64,000 nt of DNA from Roseobacter sp. MED193 (GCF_000152965.1 NZ_CH902583.1:4057484-4121483), one strand, 5' to 3'. Shown: positions 8,899 to 18,908, counted from the first letter of the stretch. A program made the numbers and translations. Notes: generated from the letters alone by a model not told the origin.

Positions 8899-8919
8899 GG
8901 CTCTGCCTCGCGCTCCGGG
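8899..8919. repeat. Short intergenic repeat, copy 2
   Basis: GGCTCTGCCTCGCGCTCCGGG, 19 of 21 identical to 6087-6107, about 75 bp after the anmK stop. The continuation beyond the core differs from copy 1 (no GGGCCAAATGA stem). Confidence 0.6.
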
Positions 8920-9015
8920 CACGAGGGGGCAGGAGGTAACTGATCTGAAAGATTGCGGCGGAGCCCAGATGGAAGTCCTTTTGCGGATCTGGCACCTATT
9001 TCACATCGAAAATGT

Positions 9016-9435
9016 TCATGAGAGCGGGATGTCAAAGCCCGGTTCTGCCAATTCAAACCCTTCAAAGAGAAACCCAGGTGAGACGGTGCAGCTTACGAGG
9101 GTGTATTCTCCGGAGGTCCGGGCGGCTTGCCAGTGGCCTTTGGGGACGATGATCTGAGGTCGCCCTGCGGTCAGATCAGGGCTGAGCAGATGTTGCTGGG
9201 CTGGCCCCTGGTCTTTCGCTGACAGTGATAGGATGAGTGGTGCACCAGAATGGTAAAGCCAGATCTCAGTGGCATCGACTCGGTGCCAGTGACTGGCCTC
9301 ACCGGCACGTAGTAAGAAATAGATGCAGGTGCCGCTGGGCCGACCTTCGTTCTCTGCCGCCCAAGTTTGACGGTACCACCCGCCTTCGGGGTGGCGGGAG
9401 AGTTGCAGTTTTGTAATGATTTCATCTGCTGTCAT
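9016..9435 (-). CDS. DUF985 cupin-fold protein
   Basis: A 139-residue single-domain cupin. It begins with LQLSRHPEGGWYRQTW, the DUF985 N-terminal signature, and continues TCIYFLLRAGEASHWHRVDATEIWLYHSG, where the His residues and Glu are in the positions used for metal binding in cupins. The last third contains IIVPKGHWQAART and SCTVSPGFLFEGFEL. Catalytic function in this family is not settled. It diverges from selO with 53 bp between the start codons, so the two promoters overlap and may be co-regulated. Confidence 0.88.
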   Translation of the reverse strand: MTADEIITKLQLSRHPEGGWYRQTWAAENEGRPSGTCIYFLLRAGEASHWHRVDATEIWLYHSGAPLILSLSAKDQGPAQQHLLSPDLTAGRPQIIVPKGHWQAARTSGEYTLVSCTVSPGFLFEGFELAEPGFDIPLS

Positions 9436-9488
9436 CGCAATCCCACCTTGATACTGTTATTCTTGTATCTGACACTTATCTTGAGGTC

Positions 9489-10907
9489 ATGGCTTTGCAC
9501 ATCCCCTTTGACAATACTTATGCCCTGCTGGGGCCCGGTTTTTTCAGCAAGCAACTGCCTGACCCGGTGGTGGCGCCGCGGTTGATCGCCTTTAATCAGA
9601 GATTGGCCGATGTGCTGCAGCTGGGGGCAGGTGAGCCTGCGGAGATGGAGCAGATTTTTGCTGGAAATCAAATTCCAGCTGGGGCGGATCCTTTGGCGCA
9701 GGCCTATGCAGGGCACCAGTTCGGCAATTTCAATCCGCAGCTGGGCGATGGTCGTGCGATCCTGCTGGGGGAGGTGACGGGTACAGATGGTGTTCGTTAT
9801 GATATCCAGCTCAAAGGTTCGGGGCGCACGCCTTACTCCCGTCAGGGCGATGGACGCGCTTGGCTCGGCCCGGTTCTGCGCGAATTCGTGGTTTCAGAAG
9901 CGATGCATGCTCTGGGCGTACCCACCACGCGCGCGCTGGCGGCCGTGGCAACGGGTGAGACCGTCTGGCGTGAGGGCGGAATGCCCGGCGCGGTTCTTAC
10001 ACGTGTTGCTGCAAGTCATCTTCGGGTTGGCACCTTTCAGTATTTTGCCGCCCGCGGCGAAACTGAGGCGCTGAAGCGGCTGACAACCTACGCTATCGAG
10101 CGCCACTACCCCCAGGCTCAGGGGGCGCTGGGACTGTTGCGAGCGGTGCGCGATGCACAGGCGCGGCTGATTGCGTCCTGGATGTCGGTCGGCTTCATTC
10201 ACGGGGTGATGAACACCGACAACTGCAGCATTTCTGGCGAGACGATCGATTATGGTCCCTGTGCCTTTATGGATCAATACCGGGCAGATCAAGTTTACTC
10301 ATCGATTGATCGAATGGGGCGTTATGCCTACGCAAACCAGCCAAAAATTGTGGTCTGGAACCTTGCGCAGCTCGCCACGGCCTTAATTCAGCAACTGGAT
10401 GATCCGCAAGAGGCGGTGGAAGAGGCGACGGCTATTATTCATGCAATGCCGTCACTGATCGAAGTCGAATGGCTGCGTCTGTTTCGGCGCAAACTTGGGC
10501 TTGAGACAGTGGCGCCTGAAGATCTGGACCTGATCTCAGACCTGTTGCAGCTGATGTCCGATGGGCAGGCAGATTTCACCAATACCTTCAGGGCTTTGTC
10601 TGAAGGGAACGCAGTAGAGCAATTCCGCGACGCAAAGGCCTTTGAGGTGTGGAATGCGCGCTGGATGCAGCGGCGCGCCCAGGAGCAAAACGCCGAGGCA
10701 CTGATGCGGGCGAGTAACCCGGTCTATATTCCGCGTAACCATAAAATGGAGGAAATGATCGCCGCAGCTGTGGCAGGTGATTTCACGCTGTTTGAGCGCC
10801 TCAGGGTGGTTCTTGCTACCCCCTTTGACGTGCAGCCAGGTGCTGAGGATCTGCGACGAGCTCCGGAGGCCCATGAGGTCGTTGGGGCGACCTTTTGCGG
10901 CACGTGA
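9489..10907 (+). CDS. selO: Protein adenylyltransferase SelO (YdiU/UPF0061)
   Basis: A 472-residue pseudokinase-fold protein. Conserved blocks are PLAQAYAGHQFGNF, LGDGRAILLGEV, LKGSGRTPYSRQGDGRA, SEAMHALGVPTTRALA and MNTDNCSISGETIDYGP with its metal-binding Asn and Asp. SelO transfers AMP from ATP to Ser, Thr or Tyr of target proteins and is tied to redox stress and protein glutathionylation. The protein ends in TFCGT, with Cys near the C-terminus where selenocysteine sits in eukaryotic homologues. It is divergent to the DUF985 gene and is followed by a strong hairpin at 11098. Confidence 0.93.
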   Translation: MALHIPFDNTYALLGPGFFSKQLPDPVVAPRLIAFNQRLADVLQLGAGEPAEMEQIFAGNQIPAGADPLAQAYAGHQFGNFNPQLGDGRAILLGEVTGTDGVRYDIQLKGSGRTPYSRQGDGRAWLGPVLREFVVSEAMHALGVPTTRALAAVATGETVWREGGMPGAVLTRVAASHLRVGTFQYFAARGETEALKRLTTYAIERHYPQAQGALGLLRAVRDAQARLIASWMSVGFIHGVMNTDNCSISGETIDYGPCAFMDQYRADQVYSSIDRMGRYAYANQPKIVVWNLAQLATALIQQLDDPQEAVEEATAIIHAMPSLIEVEWLRLFRRKLGLETVAPEDLDLISDLLQLMSDGQADFTNTFRALSEGNAVEQFRDAKAFEVWNARWMQRRAQEQNAEALMRASNPVYIPRNHKMEEMIAAAVAGDFTLFERLRVVLATPFDVQPGAEDLRRAPEAHEVVGATFCGT

Positions 10908-11097
10908 TTTTCCGTGTCGGGGCAAGGTGCGAGATTTCCTCGCGCACTGGTGGCAACCGTGCCTTTTGATGCCTACGCGCCAATCTGTTTGCAGGACCGG
11001 CAGAAGGAAAGGGCCAAGCCATTCTATGCTGATAGGTCTACCCTGACATTCAATTCAGTCGGAATAGGCGTTTGCGTTTTGTGGTGCTGCGTATAGC

Positions 11098-11128
11098 AGA
11101 GCGCCCCGCAAAAAGCGGGGTGCTCTTT
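11098..11128 (+). terminator. Rho-independent terminator between selO and the DEAD-box gene
   Basis: AGAGCGCCCCGC pairs with GCGGGGTGCTCT (12 bp including one G-T pair) around an AAAAA loop, followed by TT on the plus strand. It lies between two convergent genes, so it probably ends selO transcription and may limit read-through from the helicase side. The other 10908-11160 sequence shows no gene. Confidence 0.75.
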
Positions 11129-11160
11129 ACTAAATATGGGATAGGCGCGGACTAAGAGTG

Positions 11161-12474
11161 TTAGCGCGCCTGGCGACGTCTGCTATTGCCTGCGCCGCCG
11201 GCTCCGTTCCCAGATCCACCGGGTTTGCCACCACTGCGGGCGCCACCGCCACCTTGACCACGACCACCGCCGCCCCGGCGACGATTGCCACCTGGTTTGC
11301 CGCCAGGACGGCCACCGCGTGAAGGGGTGGCGCCCGGAACGGGCTCCCAAGGACTGCCCGAGGCAGTTGGGATGGTGATCTTCATCACCTTCTGGATCGC
11401 TTTCAGCTCTTCCATTTCATCGGGGGAGCAGAAGGCCACGGCCTGGCCATCCTTGCCAGCGCGGGCGGTTCGGCCGATCCGGTGCACATAGGCATCCGGC
11501 ACATTGGGCAGCTCGTAGTTATAGACGTATTTCACATCCGGGATGTCGAGCCCGCGGGCTGCCACATCCGTTGCCACCAGGACTTTGATCTGGCCGGACT
11601 TAAACGCCGCCAAGGCACGCTCGCGCTGACCCTGGCTTTTGTTGCCATGAATGGCGGCTGCGGCAAAGCCGGATTTCTCCAGCACTTTCATCAGCTTTTC
11701 CATACCGTGTTTGGTGCGGCCAAAGACCAGCGTGCGCTCATCCTTATGTTCAGTCAGCAGTTCCTTCAGTAGGCTCAGCTTCTCGGCCTTGGCGATGAAA
11801 TGCACCGATTGGGTCACCTTGGCGGCGGGTTTGCCGGGCGGGGTGACTTCGATGCGCACAGGTCGATTGAGATAGGAGTTGGCGATCTCATTCATCTGCT
11901 TTGGCATGGTGGCCGAGAACAGCATGGTCTGGCGTTCCTCGGGCAGCAGGGATGAGATCTTGCGCAGGGCATGGATAAAGCCGAGGTCCAGCATTTGGTC
12001 GGCCTCGTCCAGCACCAGGAAATCACAGGAGCCCAGATCCAGCGCGTTACGGTCCAGAATATCTAACAGGCGGCCAGGGGTCGCCACCAGGATGTCAGTG
12101 CCGCGTGAAATACGCTGAATTTGCGGGTTGATCGATACTCCGCCAACCACCAGGCCGATCTTCATCGGGGTGCCTTCGGTGAGGGCCTTCAATGTGGCTG
12201 CGATCTGATTGGCCAGTTCGCGGGTGGGGGCCAGGACCAAGCCGCGTACGGTATGGGCCGCGGGTTTGCGGCCATAGTCCAGCATGCGCGAAATCAGTGG
12301 CACACCAAAGGCTGCGGTCTTGCCGGTGCCGGTCTGGGCCAGGCCCAAGACGTCTTCACCGTTCAGGGCATGGGGAATAGCGCGCGCCTGGATTGGGGTT
12401 GGATCCTTTAGACCCATGTCGGCCAGACGGGCCAGAACTTGATCGGGCAGGCCCATTGTAGAAAATTCAGTCAC
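11161..12474 (-). CDS. DEAD-box RNA helicase (RhlE-like)
   Basis: A 437-residue helicase. The Q motif region is FSTMGLPDQVLARLADMG with PTPIQ. Walker A is AQTGTGKT, followed by PTRELANQI, VLDEADQMLD (DEAD box), LFSATMP, TDVAARGLD and YVHRIGRTARAG. The last 50 residues are Gly- and Arg-rich, an RGG-like RNA-binding tail. It unwinds RNA duplexes in ribosome assembly or cold adaptation. The start is a GTG at 12474 with AAAGGA 8 nt upstream. It has a 350-bp leader with competing stems (12475-12830). Confidence 0.9.
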   Translation of the reverse strand: MTEFSTMGLPDQVLARLADMGLKDPTPIQARAIPHALNGEDVLGLAQTGTGKTAAFGVPLISRMLDYGRKPAAHTVRGLVLAPTRELANQIAATLKALTEGTPMKIGLVVGGVSINPQIQRISRGTDILVATPGRLLDILDRNALDLGSCDFLVLDEADQMLDLGFIHALRKISSLLPEERQTMLFSATMPKQMNEIANSYLNRPVRIEVTPPGKPAAKVTQSVHFIAKAEKLSLLKELLTEHKDERTLVFGRTKHGMEKLMKVLEKSGFAAAAIHGNKSQGQRERALAAFKSGQIKVLVATDVAARGLDIPDVKYVYNYELPNVPDAYVHRIGRTARAGKDGQAVAFCSPDEMEELKAIQKVMKITIPTASGSPWEPVPGATPSRGGRPGGKPGGNRRRGGGGRGQGGGGARSGGKPGGSGNGAGGAGNSRRRQAR

Positions 12475-12546
12475 GTATCGTCCTTTCGCGGCTCAGTGCA
12501 ATCGGCACGAACCGTTTCGGCCAGTCGCAATAGGCGCTGGCTCTTG

Positions 12547-12719
12547 GTGGGGCAAAGCCCTCGAACGGAGGCTGGCGATTGCCAGTCCGCTGGGATTTGC
12601 GAGTGCCCCACGCGTGATTTTGGGAACCTTGGCACTTCACTAGACAGCGGGTCTGTCGCGCATATCGCGCGTCCTGGCTGTCTCTGCTCACGCGGCAGGG
12701 AAGGATGCCTATGCCCCAC
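12547..12719 (-). promoter_or_regulatory. Structured leader of the DEAD-box gene with alternative stems
   Basis: The gap 12475-12830 contains no gene. GTGGGGCA at 12547-12554 can pair with TGCCCCAC at 12604-12611, enclosing an inner CTGGC-GATT-GCCAG hairpin at 12572-12585. An identical second partner TGCCCCAC lies at 12712-12719, so two mutually exclusive structures are possible in the RNA leading into the helicase start. Regulation through long 5' leaders is known for cold-shock helicases; here it is inferred from sequence only. Confidence 0.4.
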
Positions 12720-12833
12720 ATGGGCGGTTCTGTGGATAAAGTCAATGACGCGTTCATGTGGAATTTCGGTTTTCGTCGGCGCGTTGATTGACTACATAGA
12801 GAACCCAGACCAGCGGACGGAAAGCAAAACGTG

Positions 12834-13253
12834 ATGACAATTATCGCTCGATGTGAGGCCAAAGGCCTGCGGATGACCGGCCAGCGCCGGGTGATTGCCC
12901 GTGCCCTGCAGGAGAGCGCCGACCATCCGGATGTTGAAGAGCTCTATGCTCGCGCCAGTGCGCTGGATGCGGGGATTTCTCTGGCCACTGTCTATCGGAC
13001 CGTCAAGCTGTTCGAAGAGGCGGGGATTCTGGACCGGCTGGAATTTGGCGATGGCCGCGCCCGCTATGAGGATGCCGACCGGGAACACCACGATCACCTG
13101 ATTGACATTAACACCGGCGCAGTTATCGAATTTTGCGATCCTGATATCGAAGCGCTGCAAGAGCGTATCGCTGCGAAACTGGGCTATCAGCTCAAAGGGC
13201 ATAAACTGGAGCTTTATGGGGTGCCTTTGAAGAAACGTGACCGGGCAGACTAG
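12834..13253 (+). CDS. Fur-family metalloregulator (Fur/Mur type)
   Basis: A 139-residue Fur-superfamily protein. The winged-helix region is MTGQRRVIARALQES and the recognition helix region is GISLATVYRTVKLFEEAGI. The dimerisation half has EHHDHLIDINTGAVIEFCDPDIE and GHKLELYGVPL. That pattern fits the Fur/Mur group; Irr usually lacks this second half. In Rhodobacteraceae this protein can respond to manganese or iron, so I give no symbol. A GTG at 12831 directly precedes the ATG at 12834, with GGAAAG upstream suiting either. Promoter sequence lies in the shared 12720-12830 region, back to back with the helicase leader. Confidence 0.88.
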   Translation: MTIIARCEAKGLRMTGQRRVIARALQESADHPDVEELYARASALDAGISLATVYRTVKLFEEAGILDRLEFGDGRARYEDADREHHDHLIDINTGAVIEFCDPDIEALQERIAAKLGYQLKGHKLELYGVPLKKRDRAD

Positions 13254-13475
13254 TAGCCCCAAGGCGCAAAGTTCGACGAGGATTGCACCTGTTGAGCTCT
13301 CACTTCCCAGAGGGGGCATCAACATTTGTGAACGCGTTGCCCACAAACTGTTGTGTTCGGTGTCGCAAAGGGACTTGCAGCCTGCCTGCCTGCCCCCCAT
13401 CCACTGGGATGGCTGCGGCACCGGGCCAACAACTCCGGCGCGCCAAACAGCGCATGTTTATTTGGAGGGCCAGGC

Positions 13476-14369
13476 GTGAACAATCTTAACGGCATTCTAT
13501 TCATCATTGCAGCTATGGCTGCCTTCACATTGGAAGACGCCTTCATCAAACGCCTGTCTGGAGAGGTTCCTGTTGGCCAGATCCTGATCATGCTTGGTAT
13601 TGGTTCGGGGGCTGTTTTTGCGGGTGCGGCCTTGTATCGGGGGGACAACCTGTTTGCGCCTGCGGCCTGGCGTGGAACGGCGATCCTGCGCACGCTGTCC
13701 GAAGCCCTCGGCGCCATGGCTTTTGCTACTGCGTTGTCTTTGGTCGATATCTCGACAGTTGCCGCAGTGTTTCAAGCCCTGCCGTTGGTCATTACTATGG
13801 GGGCAGCGCTGTTTCTGGGGGAGCAGGTCGGCTGGCGGCGTTGGAGTGCGATCTGTGTTGGTTTTGCCGGGGTCTTGATGATTGTTCGCCCTGGGCTAGA
13901 CGGGTTTGATCCTTCGGTCATTTTGGTGCTTTTTGCAGTATTAGCCATTGCTGCGAGGGACTTGCTTACCCGCCTGGTTGACAGCCAGGTGTCCTCTGCT
14001 GTTGTCAGCTTTCAGGCATTTGCTTCGCTCATTGTGGCCGGGGCTCTGCTATTGCTGATGACCGGCGAGACGGCCTCTGCCATCAACAGGCCGCAAGCTG
14101 GGCTGATGCTGGGTGGTATTATCTTTGGTGTCATTGGCTATTATGCCATTGTTCGGGCGACCCGCATAGGCGATGCCTCTGCAATTACCCCGTTTCGCTA
14201 TAGCAGGTTGCTGTTTTCTATTTTGATCGGCGTCGTTGTATTTGGCGAACGACCCGATGCCATGACACTTGGCGGGGCGGCGCTGATTATTGCCTCTGGG
14301 CTCTATACCTTTGTGCGGGAGCGCCGCTTGGCCCGTGCCCCGGTCCCGGTTGCAGCCGAAAGAGCCTGA
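13476..14369 (+). CDS. EamA/DMT-family transporter
   Basis: A 297-residue integral membrane protein with ten hydrophobic segments in two EamA repeats, for example NGILFIIAAMAAFTLEDAFI at the N-terminus and ALSLVDISTVAAVFQALPLV in the middle. The second repeat has IGYYAIVRATRIGDASAIT. DMT exporters move small metabolites such as amino acids across the inner membrane; the substrate cannot be inferred. I chose the GTG at 13476 because GGAGGG precedes it at 6 nt and the protein then begins at the first helix; the frame is open back to 13353. The region 13254-13475 shows no gene. Confidence 0.87.
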   Translation: MNNLNGILFIIAAMAAFTLEDAFIKRLSGEVPVGQILIMLGIGSGAVFAGAALYRGDNLFAPAAWRGTAILRTLSEALGAMAFATALSLVDISTVAAVFQALPLVITMGAALFLGEQVGWRRWSAICVGFAGVLMIVRPGLDGFDPSVILVLFAVLAIAARDLLTRLVDSQVSSAVVSFQAFASLIVAGALLLLMTGETASAINRPQAGLMLGGIIFGVIGYYAIVRATRIGDASAITPFRYSRLLFSILIGVVVFGERPDAMTLGGAALIIASGLYTFVRERRLARAPVPVAAERA

Positions 14370-14459
14370 ACGGACCCTGGGCTATTTTCTACGCCTTCGC
14401 TCCAATCAACAAGCGCTGTCTTTTTCTCGACATCGATACCGGTGGCGCAAACAGGTGAA

Positions 14460-14502
14460 TGGTAACGTTAACTGTGCCAGTTAATTGCCGTTAGCGGTAA
14501 CG
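14460..14502. promoter_or_regulatory. Two LacI-type operator candidates upstream of eno
   Basis: Site 1 is TGGTAACGTTAACT (14460-14473) and site 2 is CGTTAGCGGTAACG (14489-14502). Site 2 matches the TTANCGNTAA core fully and site 1 differs at one base. Their centres are 29 bp apart, about 70-110 bp before the start codon. This core is the one I recall for CceR, the LacI-family regulator of central carbon genes in Rhodobacter sphaeroides. The regulator is not in the window. Confidence 0.5.
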
Positions 14503-14536
14503 AAGGCTGTTTACATTTATCCCTCGGCTGCTATGA

Positions 14537-15850
<1,314 letters not shown>

Positions 15851-15890
15851 GCGATATTGGCTGAAGCTGGCGCTTCAGACAGGTTGAACA

Positions 15891-15918
15891 GGGGCAGCTC
15901 TTTGAGCTGCCCCTTTTT
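15891..15918 (+). terminator. Rho-independent terminator of eno
   Basis: GGGGCAGCTC-TTT-GAGCTGCCCC is a perfect 10-bp stem followed by TTTTT, 40 nt after the eno stop codon. Confidence 0.95.
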
Positions 15919-16032
15919 CGTGCCCCGCAACCGCCTCCATACTTTGGAGAGAAATCTTTAACTGGCATGCTTGCCTCTTGTCGAAAGGGATGTAACGTTC
16001 GCCTCAAAATTTGATCATATTATGGGGTTGGA

Positions 16033-16479
16033 ATGGAAATTATCACTGCTGGTATTACCGATAGTAGATTGGTTGCAGGTTTTGTGGCTGCGCTGTTGAA
16101 AGAGCTATCGGGTGGGGAGCACTATGATCCAGATGATCTGCTTGAACTCACTGCCGACCTGCTGGCCCGAGAGGAGGTGGTGGGATTGCTGGCCTTTGAC
16201 GGAGATAAGCCGCTAGGGCTTATTATGCTCAATCAATGTGCGGCAATTTACGCCGGTGGTCTCTTTGGTGAAATTACAGAACTCTTTGTCGTGCCTGATC
16301 AACGATCAAACGGCGTGGCACAGAAACTTCTGCTTGCAGCGCGGGACCTGGGTCGTGCGCGCGGCTGGAAACGGCTGGAAGTTGGCGCCCCAAATCAGCC
16401 TCAATGGCAGCGCAGCTTGCAGTTTTATCAGCGAGAAGGTTTTTTGGTGACAGGGCCGCGGCTGCGCCAATTGCTTTGA
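16033..16479 (+). CDS. GNAT-family N-acetyltransferase
   Basis: A 148-residue single-domain GNAT. Beta-strand 4 and motif A are GEITELFVVPDQRSNGVAQKLLLAA, where the Q/R-x-x-G-x-A loop binds acetyl-CoA, followed by GWKRLEVGAPNQPQWQRSLQFYQREGF (motif B). The acceptor is unknown. It is separate from eno behind the eno terminator, and an AT-rich palindromic stretch (16008-16023) lies just before its start. It converges on the GNAT gene at 16500 with a weak ATTCTAT/ATAGAAT hairpin over the join. Confidence 0.85.
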   Translation: MEIITAGITDSRLVAGFVAALLKELSGGEHYDPDDLLELTADLLAREEVVGLLAFDGDKPLGLIMLNQCAAIYAGGLFGEITELFVVPDQRSNGVAQKLLLAARDLGRARGWKRLEVGAPNQPQWQRSLQFYQREGFLVTGPRLRQLL

Positions 16480-16499
16480 TCCAGTGGAATTCTATTCGG

Positions 16500-16949
16500 T
16501 TATAGAATCTTGGTCATCAACATATATCTGTCGCGTGGCTGGAACCTTGTGCGCTGATATAGTCTCTGGGCCTGCTCATTTTCCCGGTCCACCTCTAGAT
16601 GCAGCGCTTTGATCCCGGCCTGTGCTAGGGTCTTGGGCAGCTCAATCAGCACCTCCGAGGCGAGGCCGCGTCCACGCACGGGCGGGCGGATGTAGATCTC
16701 ATCAACAAACCCATCCATGCCGCCAAATTCCACTGACCAGCCAAAGGTCACCACGATGTAGCCAATGGGCGCACGGGTGGGGCCGATGATATAGACCGCG
16801 CCATAGGGGATGCCCTCCAGCAGCGGCTCAATGCCAGCACGTTGAAGCTCTGGGCTGGTCTCGAGGCCTTCCTCGGCGTGAAAGGCTTCGACCATTGTGA
16901 GCAGCTTTTCCAGATGCTCTGGCCGGGCCAGATGCAGGGCGGCGCTCAT
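16500..16949 (-). CDS. GNAT-family N-acetyltransferase
   Basis: A 149-residue GNAT. The acetyl-CoA loop is IYIRPPVRGRGLASEVLIEL, and LEVDRENEQAQRLYQRTRFQPRDRYMLM is the typical C-terminal motif with the Asn-x-x-Ala-x-x-x-Tyr pattern. Its start codon overlaps the stop codon of the nucleoside hydrolase gene by 4 nt (ATGA), so the two are translationally coupled and share a transcript. The substrate is unknown. Confidence 0.87.
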   Translation of the reverse strand: MSAALHLARPEHLEKLLTMVEAFHAEEGLETSPELQRAGIEPLLEGIPYGAVYIIGPTRAPIGYIVVTFGWSVEFGGMDGFVDEIYIRPPVRGRGLASEVLIELPKTLAQAGIKALHLEVDRENEQAQRLYQRTRFQPRDRYMLMTKIL

Positions 16950-17887
16950 AGGCGGGCCAAACGTTCGGTGATGAGTTTGAAAAAGCCCTCAGCATCAAGA
17001 TCACCGATGAACAGGGCGTTAGGCCTGCGATCTGTAACACCCCACCAATCGGCGACGGTCATGCCAAGGGTGAGCTTTGACTGGGTTTCGATCTCTACAT
17101 TGATATGGCGCCCAGTGAAGAGGTCCGGCGCAATGAGGTAGGCGATGACGCAGGGATCATGCAGCGGCCCCCCTTCGGAGCCATATTTCTCCATGTCGAA
17201 CCGCTCAAAGAAATCGAGCATCTCTGCCGTGAAGGTTCCGGCAGAGTTGCCCAGGTTGCGCAGGGCCTCGATACGCGGGCGGGTGGTTAGGGCCTTATGG
17301 GTGACATCCAGCGGCATCATGGTGATCTGAATGCCAGATTTTAGCACGATTTCTGCGGCTTCCGGGTCAACGTAGATGTTGAATTCAGCCGCAGGGGTGA
17401 CGTTGCCCACCTCAAAATAGGCGCCGCCCATCAGCACAATTTCTTGTACTCGCGCCACGATATCGGGGGCAGCCTGAAAGGCGGCAGCGATATTGCTGAG
17501 AGGCCCCAAGGGGCAGAGGGTCACGCTGCCTGCGGGTTCGCGACGCAGCGTTTCTATGATGAAGTCGACACCGTTTTGGCTTTGCAGAGGCATCTTTGGC
17601 TCAAACAGCTCAGGGCCGTCCAGTCCAGTCTTACCATGAACCTCTTCTGCGGTGACCAAGGGGCGCATCAGGGGCGCTGCGCGGCCTGCAAAGACGGGAA
17701 CATCCGGGCGCGAGGCCACTTCGCAGATCATACGGGCATTTTTTTGGGTCAGTGACAGTGGCACATTGCCTGCCACGCAGGTGATGCCCAAGAGGTCGAT
17801 CTGATCCGGGCTGGCCAACGCCAGTAAGAGAGCGACGGCGTCATCCTGGCCAGGGTCAGTGTCGATAATTACTTTGCGGGCAGTCAT
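16946..17887 (-). CDS. Inosine-uridine preferring nucleoside hydrolase
   Basis: A 313-residue IunH-family enzyme. The N-terminal Ca-binding cluster is IIDTDPGQDDAVALLLAL, followed by GITCVAGNVPLSLTQKNA, the block LCPLGPLSNIAAAF, VLMGGAYFEVGNVTPAAEFNIYVDPEAA, and a late GPLHDPCVIAYL carrying the catalytic region. It hydrolyses ribonucleosides to ribose and a free base in the cytoplasm (salvage). The start ATG at 17887 is followed directly by ARKVIIDTDPG as expected. It is first in a two-gene unit with the GNAT at 16500. Confidence 0.92.
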   Translation of the reverse strand: MTARKVIIDTDPGQDDAVALLLALASPDQIDLLGITCVAGNVPLSLTQKNARMICEVASRPDVPVFAGRAAPLMRPLVTAEEVHGKTGLDGPELFEPKMPLQSQNGVDFIIETLRREPAGSVTLCPLGPLSNIAAAFQAAPDIVARVQEIVLMGGAYFEVGNVTPAAEFNIYVDPEAAEIVLKSGIQITMMPLDVTHKALTTRPRIEALRNLGNSAGTFTAEMLDFFERFDMEKYGSEGGPLHDPCVIAYLIAPDLFTGRHINVEIETQSKLTLGMTVADWWGVTDRRPNALFIGDLDAEGFFKLITERLARL

Positions 17888-17999
17888 AGGCGGGGTCCTG
17901 TCGTAAGAGATGAGCGTTGCAGTGGAGATCGGAAATGTCCAGCCTCGCGCCAGTGGAAGGGCGCGGGTTTTGAGAATTTAGACCAAGATGAGGCAGGGG

Positions 18000-18845
18000 T
18001 CAGGCAGATTTTCTTTCGTCTGCCTTTACGGCATCCCACAGCGCATCCATCTCTGTAAGATTGCTGTCTTCCGGGCGTTTTCCGCGTTGGGCGAGCTTTG
18101 CCTCGACGCCCTCAAATCGGCGGATGAATTTGGCGTTGGCTTTGCGCAGTGCTGCTTCGGGTTCAACACCGAGGTGGCGGCCCAGGTTGGCCATCACAAA
18201 CATCAGATCGCCAAATTCCTCTTCGACTTCTGTCTCGGAGAGCTGGGCGCGGGCCTCGGCCAATTCGGCGCTTTCCTCAGCAATTTTGGCGATAACCTGA
18301 TCAACCTGTGGCCAGTCAAAACCGACACGGGCGGCGCGTTTTTGTAGCTTGTAGGCCCGCAACAGGGCGGGCAGCCCGACTGCAACACCGTCCAAAGTGC
18401 CGGTTTCCTGCTTTCCTGCGCGCTCGGCCGCCTTGATGGCTTCCCAGTCGGCGGTTTGCTGATCAGCGCTTTTGTTACGGTTTTCATCGCCGAAAACATG
18501 GGGATGACGCGAGACCATCTTGTTGGACATGGTGGTGACCACATCCTGAAAGGTGAAATGCCCGGCCTCAGTAGCCATCTGTGCATGAAAGACGGACTGG
18601 AACAACAGATCGCCCAATTCCCCCTTTAGCTCATCCCAGGCTTCGCGCTCAATTGCATCCGCGACCTCATAGGCTTCCTCGATCGTATAGGGCGCGACGG
18701 AGGCGAAATCCTGTTCCAGATCCCAGGGGCAGCCGTGGTTGGGGTCGCGTAGCGCTCGCATGATTTCGATCAGCCGTTCAATCCCTGCGGTTTCGCTTTG
18801 GATCAACGCCCTGTCGAAAGGGGGGGCTTGGGGTGTTTCGGGCAT
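18000..18845 (-). CDS. mazG: Nucleoside triphosphate pyrophosphohydrolase MazG
   Basis: A 281-residue protein with two MazG domains. Domain 1 has GCPWDLEQDFASVAPYTIEEAYEVADAIE with the conserved E-x-x-E/D helices and ELGDLLFQSVFHAQMA; domain 2 has FDWPQVDQVIAKIAEESAELAEA and EEEFGDLMFVMANLGRHLG. It hydrolyses NTPs and dNTPs to NMPs and pyrophosphate, housecleaning aberrant nucleotides. The frame is open to 19241, but I chose ATG 18845 (MPETPQAPP) with GAGAGG 6 nt upstream. It is divergent to the M20 amidohydrolase gene with 63 bp between starts. Confidence 0.95.
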   Translation of the reverse strand: MPETPQAPPFDRALIQSETAGIERLIEIMRALRDPNHGCPWDLEQDFASVAPYTIEEAYEVADAIEREAWDELKGELGDLLFQSVFHAQMATEAGHFTFQDVVTTMSNKMVSRHPHVFGDENRNKSADQQTADWEAIKAAERAGKQETGTLDGVAVGLPALLRAYKLQKRAARVGFDWPQVDQVIAKIAEESAELAEARAQLSETEVEEEFGDLMFVMANLGRHLGVEPEAALRKANAKFIRRFEGVEAKLAQRGKRPEDSNLTEMDALWDAVKADERKSA

Positions 18846-18908
18846 TGCAGCCTCTCTTGTTCCTGTGTCAGATGCATCAATCCCGATCCTCGCACAGGAG
18901 TCCACCCC

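Noticed and set aside
13353..13475. Extended N-terminus of the EamA transporter (from 13353)
   Set aside because: The upstream codons are rich in Pro, Cys and Arg and do not resemble a transporter; the GTG at 13476 has a good ribosome binding site.
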